The translations under genes and the position numbers were made by a program. DNA of 64,000 nt from contig CM069876.1 in assembly GCA_036172665.1 (NCBI GenBank), positions 45,353,001-45,417,000 on the forward strand. Direction: 5' to 3'. This stretch comes from Prosopocoilus inquinatus. Lineage: Eukaryota > Arthropoda > Insecta > Coleoptera > Lucanidae. This document shows, piece by piece, positions 12,240-25,994 of the stretch (position 1 is its first letter; every line of letters begins with the position of its first letter). The notes under the pieces were generated by a model. The model had not been told where the DNA came from and made no database searches. It worked only from the letters and a program-made list of their open reading frames with translations.

Positions 12240-12960
12240 GTAGTTATTTCGTAGTTCGTTTGTTTTTTTTTTTTTTTTAATTTTGTTTAGAGTTTGTTTT
12301 TATTTTCTACGAATTTTTTGATTGGTCGGGAAAACTTGCTTTTTCGTTTAGATTGGCTTTGTCGAAATTCTTTTGTTTTTTTTTTTTGCTTCATGCCTCG
12401 TATTTTGTTGATGTGTTTTTCATTTCTCTTATTTTTTATTTGTTGTTTTTTCGTTTCTTTGGTATTATTTTATGTTGTTTTATTATTACAGAAAACTTTT
12501 GTTTACTATTGTATTTTGTTGATGTTTCTTACATTTCTCTTTTGTTTCTGATTTTTTTTGCAGGTTAATTTGTTTTTTTTTTTAAATTTATTCTGATTTG
12601 GTATTCTAAATCGGTTAGAGCGATTTTTTATTTGTTTTTGTTTTTTTTTTCGTTTATTTGGTATTATTTTATATTTATTATTGTATTTTGTTGATGTTTC
12701 TTTCATTTCTGATTGTTGCTGCAGGTTAATTTGTGTTTTCTTCATTTGTTCTGATTTTTGATATTCCGACTCGGTTAAAGCGATTTTTTATTTGCTTTCG
12801 TTTTTTTTTTCATTTCTTAATATTATTTTATGTTGTTTTATTATTACAGAAAACTTTTGTTTACTATTGTATTTTGTGAATGTTTCTTATATTCCTCTTT
12901 TGTTTCTGATTGTTTTTGCCAGTTAATTCGTGTTCTTTTGTTTGTTCTGATTTTAGTACC
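12240..12960. repeat. T-rich degenerate tandem repeat
   Basis: Phrases such as GCAGGTTAATTTGT (about 12560, 12721, 12918), CGGTTARAGCGATTTTTTAT and TATTACAGAAAACTTTTGTT recur at roughly 160-200 bp. The long hydrophobic ORFs here (for example 12294-12551) come from poly-T codons and are not genes. Confidence 0.65.
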
Positions 12961-13693
12961 TCCACCTGAAACGAAGTAACTTTCCATTTGGAACATTTTT
13001 TTTGTAAACTCAGTAACTAGAGATTTATGGAGGAGGTCGCCTTAAGTGGAAAACCCTGTATATATATATATTTTTTAAATTTAATTTTGGATCTTCATTG
13101 ATAATAGATATTCGTTTCAAGCTAACGTACAATCGCAGACAGTTAAAAGGGAAACAAACATTGCACAAAATTCTGTCTGAAGCAAATTTCCGGGCGCTCT
13201 CTTTTAACTGTCCATGACCGTACATACCTGTGTATTAAGAGTACCTTGCACTTATTTTTTTCTGTTTGAGTTTTGACTGACTCGATTTAATTTAATTGTT
13301 TATTGAGCCGAGGTTGGCCCAATTTGTTGAATGTATAAAATAATAATAATCCTATTCGTGTGTATGTAAGAGCGAGTGCAATGTGCATTCGTATCGTGCA
13401 TTAATTACAAAGAAAGTCAAAAATAAATTTTTATGTCTGGAAGTGAACTGTGAACGACACTTTTGCCCACGCACTACGCTCATGGCATCGCCATAAAACA
13501 TGCAAATTACTTGATGGGCTCTCATCAGCCACGCACGTGACCGACGGTAGTTAATTCTCTCTCATTTTTTTTTTCTGCAATGTTGCTCTTATTTATTGTG
13601 CTGTAAAGATTATGCGAGCTTTGCGTTTTATTGCTCGGGCCAAATCTATATAGAAAAAATTGTAAATAAATTACCTGGGTTTAGTAATTGTAC

Positions 13694-15260
13694 TATACAG
13701 GGTGATTGTAATAGCAAAGTAGAAAATAAAGGCGATAAGACAATCCACGTCATTGTTTGCAGGTGGCATTCGTAACAAACCGAAACAAATGACTTTTGTT
13801 TAGATTTATGCGCAACTACTTTCGAAAATCATCGTTTGATTGTTTATTAATTTTTGTTATTGTTCTTCTATTTTTGAAGCGGACTTTAACTTTTGCTGCA
13901 CGAGTCAAATCAATTGAAAAGAATGTAATTATACTATACAGGTGACTGTAATAGCATCTGTTGAAATAAAATGAAATAAAATAGATAAGACAATCTACAC
14001 GTCAGTGATTGTAGGAAAAATTCGTAACAATGCGCAACCATGTTCAAAAATCACTGTTCAACTGTTCATAATTTTTTTTAATTCTTACAAGTCAAGTTCA
14101 TTGAAAAAAAATTAATTATGCTATACAGGGTGACCGTAATAGCATCTGTCAAAATAAAATAAACAAGAGAATCCACGTCATTGATTGTAGGAAAAAATCG
14201 TAACTACGAAAACAAATGAGTTTTGTTTAAATTTATGTGCACCTATTTTCAAAAATTATTGTTTGACTGTTTGTTAATTTTTATTATCACTTTTATATTT
14301 TTAAAGCGACCTTTATGTTTCACTGCGCGACCCAAATGTATTTAAAAAAAATGCAATTATACTATACAGGGTGACTGTAATAGCACCCGACAAAATAAAA
14401 TAGATAAGAAAATTCACGTCATAGATTGCAGGAAAAATCGTACCTATCGAAACGAATGAGTTTTTTTTTTTAGATTTATGCATTTATCCGTTTTCTAAAA
14501 TTATCGTTTGATTGTTTATTAATATTTGCTATTATTCTCATAAGCTAACTTTACGTTTTATTGCACGAGCTAAATCTATTTAAAAAAAATTAATTATACT
14601 ATACAGGGTGAGTGTAATAGCACCCGTCAAAATAAAATAGATGAGAAAATGCACGTCATAAATCGTAGAAAAAATTAGTAGCTATCAAAACAAATGAGTT
14701 TGACCTGGATTTTTGCGCAAGCTTTTTCTTCCGCCTTTCGGTCTTGGTCAAAACTCCGAAAGTACGCAATGAACTTTCTCTTTCTATTTGACATTTGTTG
14801 TTCAATTATTTCGTTAATAAATTCAAATACGGAAGTGGTCTTTTCAGCGTTATTCTTTTAAACAAAAGCATGCATTTTGTTATTGCAGACGAAAGTTCAA
14901 TTGTTTTTTTTTTGTTCTTACAGACGAAGATCATCGTTTGACTGTTTATTAATTTTAATTTTTTTTTTTGAACAATTTTTAATTGCTCGGATCGAATCTA
15001 TAAAAAAAAATGCCTTACTGCGGTAATTATACCTGTTATGTTATACAGGGTGACTGTAATAGCGCTCGACAAAATAAAACCGATAAGAGAATCACAGATT
15101 ACAGGAAAAATTAATAGCTATCAAAACAAATGAACGTAGTTTAGATTTTTTTTGCAACGTGATACCACCATTTATCATAAAACAGAAACTTAGGTTTTGA
15201 CGAAAACTCAGTCGGAAGTAACCGATTAATTTTTGTTTTCTGTATGGCATCATTATTCAA
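13694..15260 (+). repeat. ACAGGGTGACTGTAATAG tandem array
   Basis: The head CTATACAGGGTGACTGTAAT occurs at about 13696, 13937, 14124, 14365, 14602 and 15044, with spacings near 240 (one 187, one about double). Each unit continues with AAAATAGATAAGA, CACGTCAT and AAACAAATGAGTTTTGTTT. Confidence 0.8.
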
Positions 15261-15639
15261 ATGTTTTGTAAGTAAATGAAAATTATTTTTCAACTGTTCT
15301 CGTTTTTATACGATAGTCTTTTGTTGTTACAAACGTCATTCAATTGTTTTTTTTTATGTAGAGGAAATCATCGTGCGATTGTTTTTTTTTATACCAAAGG
15401 TAACTTGTGCGATTGTTTTCTTTTCTTTTGTGGAGAAAATTCATTTTCAGTTGGCTATTTAACTGAAACTTTTGCTCAATTATTTTTTATAACAACAACT
15501 CTTTTTCTTTTTATCAATTGTTTCGTGGTGAAAAGTCGTCGGTCGCAGCCGAAAGTCGTTTTTTTTTTAAATTTCTTTTTGCCGCCATAGAACCGTTAAA
15601 CGGTTGTTTTTCAAAATATTTACTCACTTGTTTTCTTTC

Positions 15640-16935
15640 CTGCGGACATTGTTATTGTTAAATTTTTTGTTTTACTGCAAGCAATTGTTTTTTTTTTCTA
15701 AATAACAATTGATGTACAGTTCCATTTTCTTCAACAGATAAAGGGACTCGTCATTTAAGCTTCTTTTTTTTTATAGAGAAACGTCATTGTTCATTTGTTT
15801 CTTTTCTGCGAACTAGCTGTCATTGCTAAATTGTTTGTTTTGCTGCAGGCAATTGTTTTTTTTTTTTTTTAAATAAGAATTGACGTACTGTTGCTTTTTC
15901 TTCTACAGATAAAATAAACGGACTTGTTTTAAGACCGTCATTTAAGCTTCTTTTTTTATAAACAAACGTCATTGTTCATCTGTTTCTTTTCTCCGAACGA
16001 GCTGCCTTTGTTAAATTGTTTGTTTTACTGCAGGCAATTGTTTTTTTTTTAAATAAGAACTGATGTACTGTTGGTTTTTGGTCTACAGATAAAATAAACG
16101 GACTTGTTTTAAGACCGTCATTTAAGCTTCTTTTTTTATAAACAAACGTCATTGTTCATCTGTTTCTTTTCTCCGAACGAGCTGCCATTGCTAAATTGTT
16201 TGTTTTACTGCAGGCAATTGTTTTTTTTTTTTTAAATAAGAATTGACGTACTGTTGCTTTTAGTTTTACAGATAAAATAAACGGACTTGTTTTAAGACCG
16301 TCATTTAAGCTTCTTTTTTTTATAAACAAACGTCATTGTTCATTTGTTTCTTTTCTCCGAACGAGCTGCCATTGCTAAATTGTTTGTTTTACTGCAGGCA
16401 ATTGTTTTTTTTTTTTTAAATAAGAATTGACGTACTGTTGCTTTTAGTTTTACAGATAAAACAAACGGACTTGTTTTAAGACCGTCATTTAAGCTTCTTT
16501 TTTTATAAACAAACGTCATTGTTCATCTGTTTCTTTTCTCCGAACGACCTGCCTTTGTTAAATTGTTTGTTTTACTGCAGGCAATTGTTTTTTTTTTTTT
16601 TTAATAAGAACTGATGTACTGTTGGTTTTTGCTCTACAGATAAAATAAACGGACTTGTTTTAAGACCGTCATTTAAGCTTCTTTTTTTATAAACAAACGT
16701 CATTGTTCATTTGTTTCTTTTCTCCGAACGAGCTGCCATTGCTAAATTGTTTGTTTTACTGCAGGCAATTGTTTTTTTTTTAAAATAAGAATTGACGTAC
16801 TGTTGCTTTTAGTTTTACAGATAAAATAAACGGACTTGTTTCAAGACCGTCATTTAAGCTTCTTTTTTTATAAACAAACGTCATTGTTCATTTGTTTCTT
16901 TTCTCCGAACGAGCTGCCATTGCTAAATTGTTTGG
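15640..16935. repeat. 183-bp tandem array, about seven copies
   Basis: CTGCAGGCAATTG marks copies at about 15842, 16028, 16208, 16392, 16575 and 16759, with a diverged copy near 15671. Units share ACGGACTTGTTTTAAGACCG and AACAAACGTCATTGTTCAT. Length varies mainly through a poly-T run. The central copies look nearly identical; the edges are degraded. Confidence 0.88.
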
Positions 16936-17439
16936 GGTTTCTTTTAAATAAGGGTTGATGTACAATTTTTTTTCTTCTATATGTGACTGGACTTGTTTTA
17001 AGACCATCGTTTAATTTTTCTTTTGTAGGCAAACGTCATTGTTCAGTTGTTTTTTTGTTTTGCCGGCGAAAACTGTTCCTCAATTGTTTTTCTTTTCGGG
17101 TACGCAAGCAGTCGTCTGTTTTCCGTGGCCAACGAACGGCTTTCGTGACTAAATTCACCGTTTATTTGTTTTTCGTGAACCAATTCTATCGTTTCTTTTA
17201 GAGAAATGTTCAGCTTTTCGTTGTTTTCATTCTACAATTGTTTTTGTCGTTGTACATCCTTTCGCCGACGAAATGGTTTTTCATTCACAGATTAATTAAA
17301 AAATAGTCACTCGTTTCCCCAAACTCTTCTCAAACTTCTTCCAGAGAAATAGCTTTTCTTTTCTTTTACAGAAAAGTTTTAGTTGAATTTTATATAAAAC
17401 ATTAATTTTAAGTCTCTCGGTTCTTAAGAAATGAATCTG

Positions 17440-17610
17440 GTCGAAACCTTATACCCAATTTCACGATACGGCACTGGAGGTTACGATGAATGCATTCCGC
17501 AGCTGCATTTAATAAAATTTTAGCGAACTCTCTCTCAGAATGCGACCTTCACTTCGACTTAATCGATCGTTTGGTTAGTTAAATTAAAGCAAGAAAATTC
17601 TCAGCGATTG
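17440..17610 (+). repeat. Second copy of the ACAGGGTGACT-family tail
   Basis: CGGCACTGGAGGTTACGATGA followed by AGAATGCGACCTTCACTTCG parallels 4110-4230. The 13.7-17.6 kb stretch may thus be one greatly expanded copy of the 265-bp repeat at 3984. Confidence 0.45.
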
Positions 17611-19090
17611 CAGGTAAAGAAGCGTGTTTTTTTTTGTTTTTGGAAGACAGCGGCCAATTAAACACCGCCTTCTCTATCGCAATTAACAATTTATTTTAAT
17701 TTTAATTTCTAAATCCGTACGTCGTACATACATAGTTCAGTTAGTACGATTAAAAAAAAATGTGTTGGAATAAGAAACACAAAATAATTATTCGTAATTA
17801 GGGCGATCAAATTACTTAATTAAGTTAATTTATGCGAATCTTGAAGCAACATTCCTTTTTCGAAACAATTCAGTTAGTGTAATTAAAAAAAAAATTATAT
17901 TTAATTACCAGGGAAAAGGATTCAGGCCGCTTAGTGTCGGCTGCTTTTTACGTCGAATGTACTCTTTGCTCCTACCACTATTCCGCCGCCCCGATACGTC
18001 GAATTGTTATTGATGAGTAGGAGGGGAAGGAGTCCCATGCGAGCGTTTTCATTTGGCAGAGGTTGTTGTTAATGATAAAAATATCTTCCGTTTTGTAAAT
18101 GATTGATTATGTTAACAATAATTTTACAATGTGTTCTGTGTTTGTTGAACATCCCGTTCTCGATCGCCCCCTTATCTAAAGAAAACATTTGCGCTGCCGA
18201 ATGACCTTTGTTATCGTAACAATATTGTACGTACTTGCATCTTATGTATAATAAACAAGACGTAAAGCACGAAATTAGGTCAACCAAATTGCATGAATTC
18301 GAGGAGTCGAATCGAAATCAATACATACAATACATGCTAAATTAGAAAATAAAAAAAGGAAACTTCTTTCTTTTCTTTTTTGGCAATTATACAGTGCGTG
18401 CAAATATGACTGATAGGCATGAAGTTGCAGCTTTGTTAATTCATTTGCATTGTTAACTGAACTACAGTTACAAGTTATTTTTGATCGCACTGTACATACA
18501 CAATAATTTTTTTTTGTTGCGGAGTACAAAAATCCTTTTCCCAGAACGTACTAAGACCATTTCATCATGATTAAATCCCCGTCCTTGGATGTGCGACGGA
18601 ATTATTTGCTTTCGAATGTAAAAAGGAATTACTTCACCTGTGCGAGTCGAGCCCGATCGATCAATTTAAGGGACCAAATACACGGTCCACTTTTAACAGC
18701 ATTTCAGGTACATTATTATTTTATTATTTATTTATTATTTTACCAATAAGGATCATCAGATGCAGACGCAGTCAGTGGCGTAGTAAAGAACGACGTAATA
18801 AAATAGAATAAAAAAAAAGGACTTTCGCTACTTACTATGCTCTGTACACTTGCGACGAGTCAAGTAAAAAAAAAAAAACTTCTCTAGCATGCCATGGAAA
18901 AATTTGATGCGAAAAACGTACGTCCGTTCTTGTAACGTACAGCTTTACAACAGAAAACAATTTTTCTCTAATATGAAAGCCGTCTTCATTAAAATTAAAA
19001 TTAATTCTGTTAAATCCACAATCATTTACGAATGTATGTGAATGTAAACCACAACACAGATGAAATGACAGCTGACAACTGACAATTGAC
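17611..19090. other. No recognisable gene
   Basis: AT-rich with several ORFs of 60-90 codons that have no recognisable domain. Nothing further seen. Confidence 0.45.
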
Positions 19091-19127
19091 ATGACTGTGA
19101 CGTAATCAGTCATGTAGGTATTAGCTA

Positions 19128-19439
19128 GAGACCCTCTAGTTAGAATCTGGCAGAGTCAGCCATGTTTCAGCCAAAAAAGTCCTCTGTCAGTGTCAAATTG
19201 ACAATACTTTCTAACCTTGCTAGCTCTTTCAAAGTCAAATTTCCGCAAAAAAAGCACCGTCAGTGTCAAGTTGACAATATTACCTAACCTTGTTTGCTTA
19301 TTTTTAACGTCAAATTCAAATGCTGGCGTCAAACTGCACTTCCGTTCTTTCTTATGATTGGTTGAAGTACATTTGGTTGAAATATGGCGGAACCAATTAA
19401 AATGCACGCCGTTCTGCCGGATTCTCACTAGAGGGTCTC
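19128..19439. mobile_element. 312-bp TIR element with TA target duplication
   Basis: TIRs of about 27 bp begin GAGACCCTCTAGTTAGAATC at the left and GAGACCCTCTAGTGAGAATC on the opposite strand at the right. TA flanks both ends (19126-19127 and 19440-19441), as for Tc1/mariner-type elements. It contains a duplicated inner phrase (GTCAGTGTCAARTTGACAAT at two places). No transposase. Confidence 0.75.
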
Positions 19440-20134
19440 TAGTACTAGCAAAGACATGACTGATGACGTCATAGTCTCCGTAACCGCTTGTGAGAAATAA
19501 TCTTTTCATAACCTTTTATACAGGGTGATTTAGTTGGAATTGTAGAGGTGGTAGTAACGGCTAATTGGAGGCCAATTCAAAAGATCAAAATTCACACCAT
19601 TGACTCCAACGCACTTTCGATTGTAAAAAAAAATCCTTCCGAGGTCAATAGCCTTTTACGAAACACGATTGCAACACCAAACAGCAAGCGTCTGATTATA
19701 ATCGTCGAATGCGGTGTTGCCAGCGTACAAAAATGCACGACCCTCTGAGAAACGGGAACCAAATTTACTGCTGAGAAGCAGTGTTGCCAATTCGTGGGAG
19801 TTTTCCCAATTGGTGGGATTTTTTTTAATGATACTGAGGGAATTTATAGCGCTTCGCGGGAATTCTTTAAAATAAGGGATTTTTATTAGTTCCATAAATA
19901 AGGGCCCTTTTAATCTTGCTGTTACCGATAAAGCTGAGCGAATCTTAAGGGAGCGCTACATATAAACGTCAGAATATTTAATACATTAACCTCTAAAAGG
20001 AATTTTTTTACAATGTAGAGCGAATTTTTGTGCAAACAGGTTGGCAACATATACAGTCTATTCCTTCAACATTTGTCATTGCAGTAGACCGCGATTTTAA
20101 GTTGGTAGGTTGGCTATCGTGATGAATTACAAAA

Positions 20135-20470
20135 TTTTATTTGATGTCATTGTTTGACATACGTCAAACTGTGACAGTTCAAATCAAATATATTAACCGG
20201 TGTTGCCATTAAATCCTCAACTTGGCCATAAATATGTACGTACAAATTTAATTTGATGTCATTGTCTGACATACGTGAAACTGTGACAGTTCAAATCAGA
20301 TATATTAACCGGTGTTGCCATTAAATCCTCAACTTGGCCATAAATATGTACGTACAAATTTAATTTGATGTGATTGTTTGACATACGTCAAACTGTGACA
20401 GTTCAAATCAGATATATTAACCGGTGTTGCCATTAAATCCTCAACTTGACCATAAATATGTATGTACACA
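20135..20470. repeat. 112-bp tandem repeat, three copies
   Basis: TTGATGTCATTGTTTGACAT marks copies at 20141, 20253 and 20365. Each contains ACCGGTGTTGCCATTAAATC and ends with AAATATGTACGTACAA. Confidence 0.9.
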
Positions 20471-20864
20471 TCGTGAATAAAAGAAAATGTTGCAACATTG
20501 CCTATTTCGGAATAACCTGAAAATCTTAAACGAAATGACATTCATTGTCAAAATATAGTTACATACATGAGTACCACATTCTCACTAGATTTTCACAGCA
20601 CGAATGATTATGAATGAATGAATGAATGAATGCAGATAGAAAACAGGTTTTTTTTATACTACAGTGCGACCAAAACTGGCATACAGAATCTGTGGTGTAA
20701 GTTACTGTTACTTAAGTTGCACCTTGCACCTTCTCGTATACGGCTTTCGTGCTCACGCTCCATAATACCATCTGTCAAAATTTAGTTGCAATTTGTTTGT
20801 TCAACATCGGTATTAATTTAACTATTAATTAATCACCAATGCTGGACGTGTGAATCGATTCAAC

Positions 20865-20935
20865 ATGTCGTCCAAAAAACAACAAAAACAATAGGGGTCC
20901 TAAACTCGAACCCTGCGGTACACCTGACTGCGTTG
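20865..20935 (-). pseudogene. Non-LTR retrotransposon reverse transcriptase fragment
   Basis: On the minus strand this reads SGVPQGSSLGPLLFLLF, the conserved RT block of LINE-type elements. Just after it the frame shifts: the expected 'INDM'-like continuation reads LDDML in the next frame. A stop codon lies four codons before the motif. A decayed fragment only; no other ORF1 or endonuclease sequence is evident nearby. Confidence 0.75.
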
Positions 20936-23590
20936 GTTATTCTCACGGCATCCTTACAGGATTCAAACCAGATCTCCAATCTCATGTGTGACACTCGAAG
21001 GTAGGTTGGCAAACATTCAAACCAGAGTTTGAATTGCATTTTGACATCAAAAATAATTTGGATTTTAAAATTATTGTTTGTGCATTGTATTAATCATTTC
21101 TTGATTGCCGAAAGTTTTGAAAAAGAGCAGTTTTGACAAAGAGTTTACTTGCTGTTATTTTTTTAGTCCGTTGGTTTTACTTGCTGTTAACAAGCAGTCG
21201 TCTTCCGTTTCATGACCGCCCTTGACCAAAATAATTTTTGATTATAACGCTGAAACAATTTTGAAGTTTTGGCTGTAATTTTGATTTTTAAATGCAACTT
21301 TCGCTACGTTTTAATAAGAAAGTTTGACCCCGCTGTTAGAGTATTTATTGTCATTTGTCATTAGACTGCTACCATTTAAGTAAGTTACTCTGTAACCACT
21401 TAACCTATAAATTGGAATTTAGCATTGATTACCGACTGTATTTCTTCTTTGTATATAGACAAAAGGAACAATTTAATATTAATCAGTTATTTAGAAAAAA
21501 ATGATGGAACGGAATAGTTTTAACGATTTGAATGCGGCAGTGTGTTGCCAACCTAACAAAAACTCCAAGTGGCGGTAAATTCGAACTCAACAGTTTGGGG
21601 CAGGTGCGCAAAAGGTACAATCAATATTTGACATTGGGAACTTGTTTGAAAACGCGTAACAATACGTTTCTGTTTATTGTTTGAGGCATAACATTGTGTA
21701 CAAAATTGATCAAGATTTTTAAACACAATTAGGTACACAAAACAACAGTTTAATGACCTGCCTATGGCTATTCAAAAGCAAGGCAAACAAACAGTAGGTA
21801 ATTCATTTGGAACTCGTCACCGACCACAGTAAAGGACCAATAGGTAGCAGCGCGGGCGTTCGGAACGTGCACGCAACTGTGAAAAATATTTTAACGTTAC
21901 TTCATGCTGAAGGATTAAACACTGTTCTCTCTCCCGCATTGAACCATGTGAACAACCCCTCTTTCAGCTGTCGCTCTCGCATTTGACGTCGCGCTTTCAT
22001 GCACCAATCAACACACGGCCGAGTGCTCCTGTGGCGTCACCTAATATATCGTTCACCGTGTCACCGACTAATTCTAAGCCTCATCTTCCAACATCCTCAA
22101 GCCGTGACCCCAGATATTATTTAATAATTTTTTTTTTCAAGCTCGTAAAACTATTACTCCGCCGTTTAACGACGTGTTTGTGTTTATGGTTGCTTATTTT
22201 TGTTGGAAAACATGACACCAATTAAAAAGTCGTAAAATTTATCTGCACTTTCTATTCGTAAACATTTTATTTTTTGTGATGCTAATTATTACGATTACGC
22301 TGCGCTGGTAGATAAAACGGATTGCATTCATCTCTTACTATCCATCGAGATACTAAAATCTAAAACGTGCAAACTCGGTCTTGTTGATATTGTTCAGATC
22401 AATGAGTTTGAATTTACCGCGCGATTTGCCTTGCTCCACATTGTGGGTTCACTTCTGTTAGAAACTGACAGTGAAATTTCACTTTTCAATTGTTTACAGT
22501 TTAGGTCGTGACCTCGCGCGGCCGATTTTTTACTTAAAATTGTATCAGAATGACGGTTTGTTACCTAAAATCCGGAGCGAAATGTTCAAATAACGTCAAG
22601 TCAACGTCAACGTCAAGTTCAAAAATGTAAAAAATTAGTTTCAATTGAAACTGCCTTGCAGCCAATTTTAGATTAGAATAGCTTTAGTTAGCGTTAAGAC
22701 GAAAATAGGCTCTTTGTTTCAGGAGGAAAAGTTATTTCATAACATAAGCGAATGACACAACAGTTAAGATTTTTATCCTTAAAATTATTGTATGTCGCGC
22801 CATATTGGAGCTGCGATAGGCCCCGCCCACTGAAGCCGTTTTCCCTTACAGAAAATGGCCGTTGTGTTGACTCAATAGATTCAACCTCATTGTATCAGAT
22901 GCACCAGTGCGTGCATACCTTTACATTTTTCGCAACTTAAATTATAATTATCTCAGCTAAACCTGATTTAAAAAAGTAAAAAGGCATTGTGCATGCTACT
23001 TTTCATACGTTCGTGTGTGTATGTAAGTAAGTAAAGTACATTGGCGGAGTGTAATAAATTCCACTGTTTACACAAGTAACGGGGTGACTGGGAACATTTT
23101 CGTTGTGTCACATTATCGAGACGAAGTAATTCATTCCCACTTGTAGGTTTTCATGTTAATTTTCTTGTTTGTCGGCTTCGATCGGCACGTCGTTGCCCTT
23201 CTTTCTTTCTCGCCAGCGCAATTCCGAGCTGCAACACATTCAGGACCGCAGTACACGGACGACTTTAACTAACCGAATGCCAAAAGCGATTAAATTAAAA
23301 ACAGAATGTTTATCTAAAAATAAACTGTAACACCTCCCATATAAAGACAATTAGAATTATAAACGCGGAACTTTACACAGAACAAAGTGATCAAAAGGAT
23401 GTCTTAAGACCACGTGAAGAAGGAAAAAAAAAAAAAATTAAACATCCTAATTTATTTTCAATCTAGTGGGTGATTCAGGAGGAACTGTAAATATTTTAAG
23501 AGGTGATACCAATGGCCATTTTGTATAAATAAGTTCATCCAATTCTCAAAGGTACACGGAAATACAGCCGTTTAAATTTAGCGCTTAAAT
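20936..23590. other. No recognisable gene
   Basis: Mixed AT-rich sequence with ORFs below 90 codons and no domains. A somewhat GC-richer patch around 21.9-22.1 kb has no clear coding signal. Confidence 0.45.
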
Positions 23591-23594
23591 ATGT

Positions 23595-24670
23595 ACCATG
23601 TTGAAATGTCATTTAATTTTGAAGTATTTAATCAACTCTGTAAAGTTGAATCTTCTTCAAATGGATTGATCGTATGTGCCTCTGTATCGATGACATCAGA
23701 AATGTCACATTTTTCCATTTTGTTTCCGTTTTTGTTACTCGCTTTCTCCCTTTTTTCTGTCATTTTCTCGTTTTCTTGGAAATATATTTGACCAGTGTTG
23801 CCACCCAGCGGTGATACTTTGTTACCACTTTGAAATGTCATTTAATTTCGAATTAATTCGTCAATTCCCCAAAGTTGAATCTCTTTGAATGGATTGGTCG
23901 TTATGGCGCCCCTGTCTTGATGACGTCAGAAATGTCACGACATTTTTCTTCCATTTTATTTCGTTTTTGTTAAAAAAAGCCACCGGTTTTTTTTTTCTCA
24001 TTCGACCAATGTTACCAGCCAGTGGGGCTACTTTGTTACCACTTTGAAATGACATTTAATTTCGAATTCGTCAATTCCCCAAACTTGGATCTTTTTGAAT
24101 GGATCGGTCATTATGTGCCCCGGCCTTAAGTACGTCAGAAATGTCACGACATTTTTCTGCCATTTTATTTCGTTTTTGTAAAAAAAAACCCACCGGGTTT
24201 TTATTTCATTCGACCAGTGTTGCCAGCCAGTGGGGCTACTTTGTTACCACTTTGAAATGACATTTAATTTCGAATTCGTCAATTCCCCAAAGTTGGATCT
24301 TTTTGAATGAATTGGTCGTTATGGCGCCCCTGCCTTGATGACGTCAGAAATGTCACGACATTTTTCTTCCATTTTATTTGGTTTTTGTTAAAAAAGCCAC
24401 CGGTTTTTTTTGCATTCGAACAGTGTTACCAGCCAGCGGTGGTACTTTGTTACCACTTTGAAATGTCATTTAATTTTGGATTAATTTGTCAATTCCCCAA
24501 AGTTGACTCTCTTTAAATTGATTGATTGGTCGTTCTGTGCCTCGATGACGTCAGAGATGTCACATTTTTCTTCCATTTCATTTCGTTTTTGTTAAAAATG
24601 TCAATGGGTTTCTCCTTTTTCTGACATTTTCTTGAAAACATATTCGATCATTGTTGCCAGCTATCATTCT
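23595..24670. repeat. About 210-bp tandem repeat, five copies
   Basis: GAAATGTCATTTAATTT marks copies at about 23603, 23832, 24046, 24254 and 24460. Units contain GATGACGTCAGAAATGTCAC and CCAGTGTTGCCAGCC. A further copy begins at about 25220 inside the adjacent duplication. Confidence 0.88.
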
Positions 24671-25543
24671 CTTGGAAATGCTCGACTTAAGCAACACTCC
24701 GAGCCTTAGGAAACGTTTTTTTTTAAAATTTTTTAAAGCACTGTTACTTGAAGAGAATTAAACATCGAATTTGGTGCAGCTTCTATTCATCGTAAAATCC
24801 ATGGACTGTATCTATGGACCGTGTAAAACTCGTCTGATTCTGTACTGCATGAAAACCAAGGACATTATAACCATAGACCTTACCGAGGACATGCAAATCC
24901 ATAGACTTTAAAATTCATGGATCACGTAGGACCCAAACCAACGACATTATAAACATAGACCTTACAAGGACATTAACATTCATAGACTTTCAATTACCAA
25001 ATATTTTAAAAGCGAAAATTACAAAAGAAGGAAAATTCGAAAAATATTCAAATATTGAACTGTCTGGCTGTTTTATTAACGGTCGTCCTTGAAGAAGATT
25101 CCAAACGATATGTACGTAGAACGTTAAAACAGCGAATAAGATTATTAAAATTATAATTTTAATTTTATATTAACACTCTTTGTCTTACTTTCTTTTTAAG
25201 CAATTCGTTTATTTATTCTTTGAAATGTCATTTAATTTTGAATTAATTCGTCAACCCAACCCAACCCAAACCAAAGATGAATCTCCTTAAATGGATTAGT
25301 CATTATTATGTGCCTCTGTATCAATGACGTCAGAAATGTCACATTTTTCTTCCACTTTGTTTCATTTTTGTTAAAAAAAGCCACCGGGTTTCTCCTTGTT
25401 TTTTTCATTTTCTTGGAAATGCTCGCCTTAAGCAACACTCTGAGCCTTGGAAACGTTTATTTAAATTTTTAAAACACTGTTAAGGTTCCTCTTCTATTTT
25501 CTTGTAAAATCCATGGACTATATGTATAGACCATGAAAACCAC

Positions 25544-25852
25544 GGCCAGCTAAATTGATATGTCATGGCCAGTAAAAAATATTTTTGGAAAAAATGAAAA
25601 GCGTGTGACAAGTGGCCCCCTCAAATTCAAAACTAATGTCAAAATTACTGTCACCTTGACGTTTTTGGTTAAGAGAAATGTCAGTCTTGATTTTTAAGTT
25701 GTCAAAATAAGCATCGGTGTCGTAACCATGGTAACACGTAATTAATGAGCATGAGAAGGCGCTAGTTGACGCGCTTCATGGCTTGCTTTGCTGGAACACA
25801 TTTTTAGGCGAATTTAACTGACCGTATATGACATATATCAATTCAGTTGGCC
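25544..25852. mobile_element. 309-bp TIR element inserted in the duplication
   Basis: The left end GGCCAGCTAAATTGATATGT and the right end (opposite strand) GGCCAACTGAATTGATATAT are inverted copies. Absent from copy 1 of the surrounding duplication. No ORF. The target duplication is not clear. Confidence 0.7.
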
Positions 25853-25994
25853 ATGTATAAAACTCGTCCGAATCTGTACTGTATCAAAACCAAGGACAAT
25901 ATAATCATAGACCTTACCGAGGACACGCAAATCCAGAGACTTTAAAATTCGTGGATCATGCAGGAACAAAACCAAGGACATTATAAACCACAGA

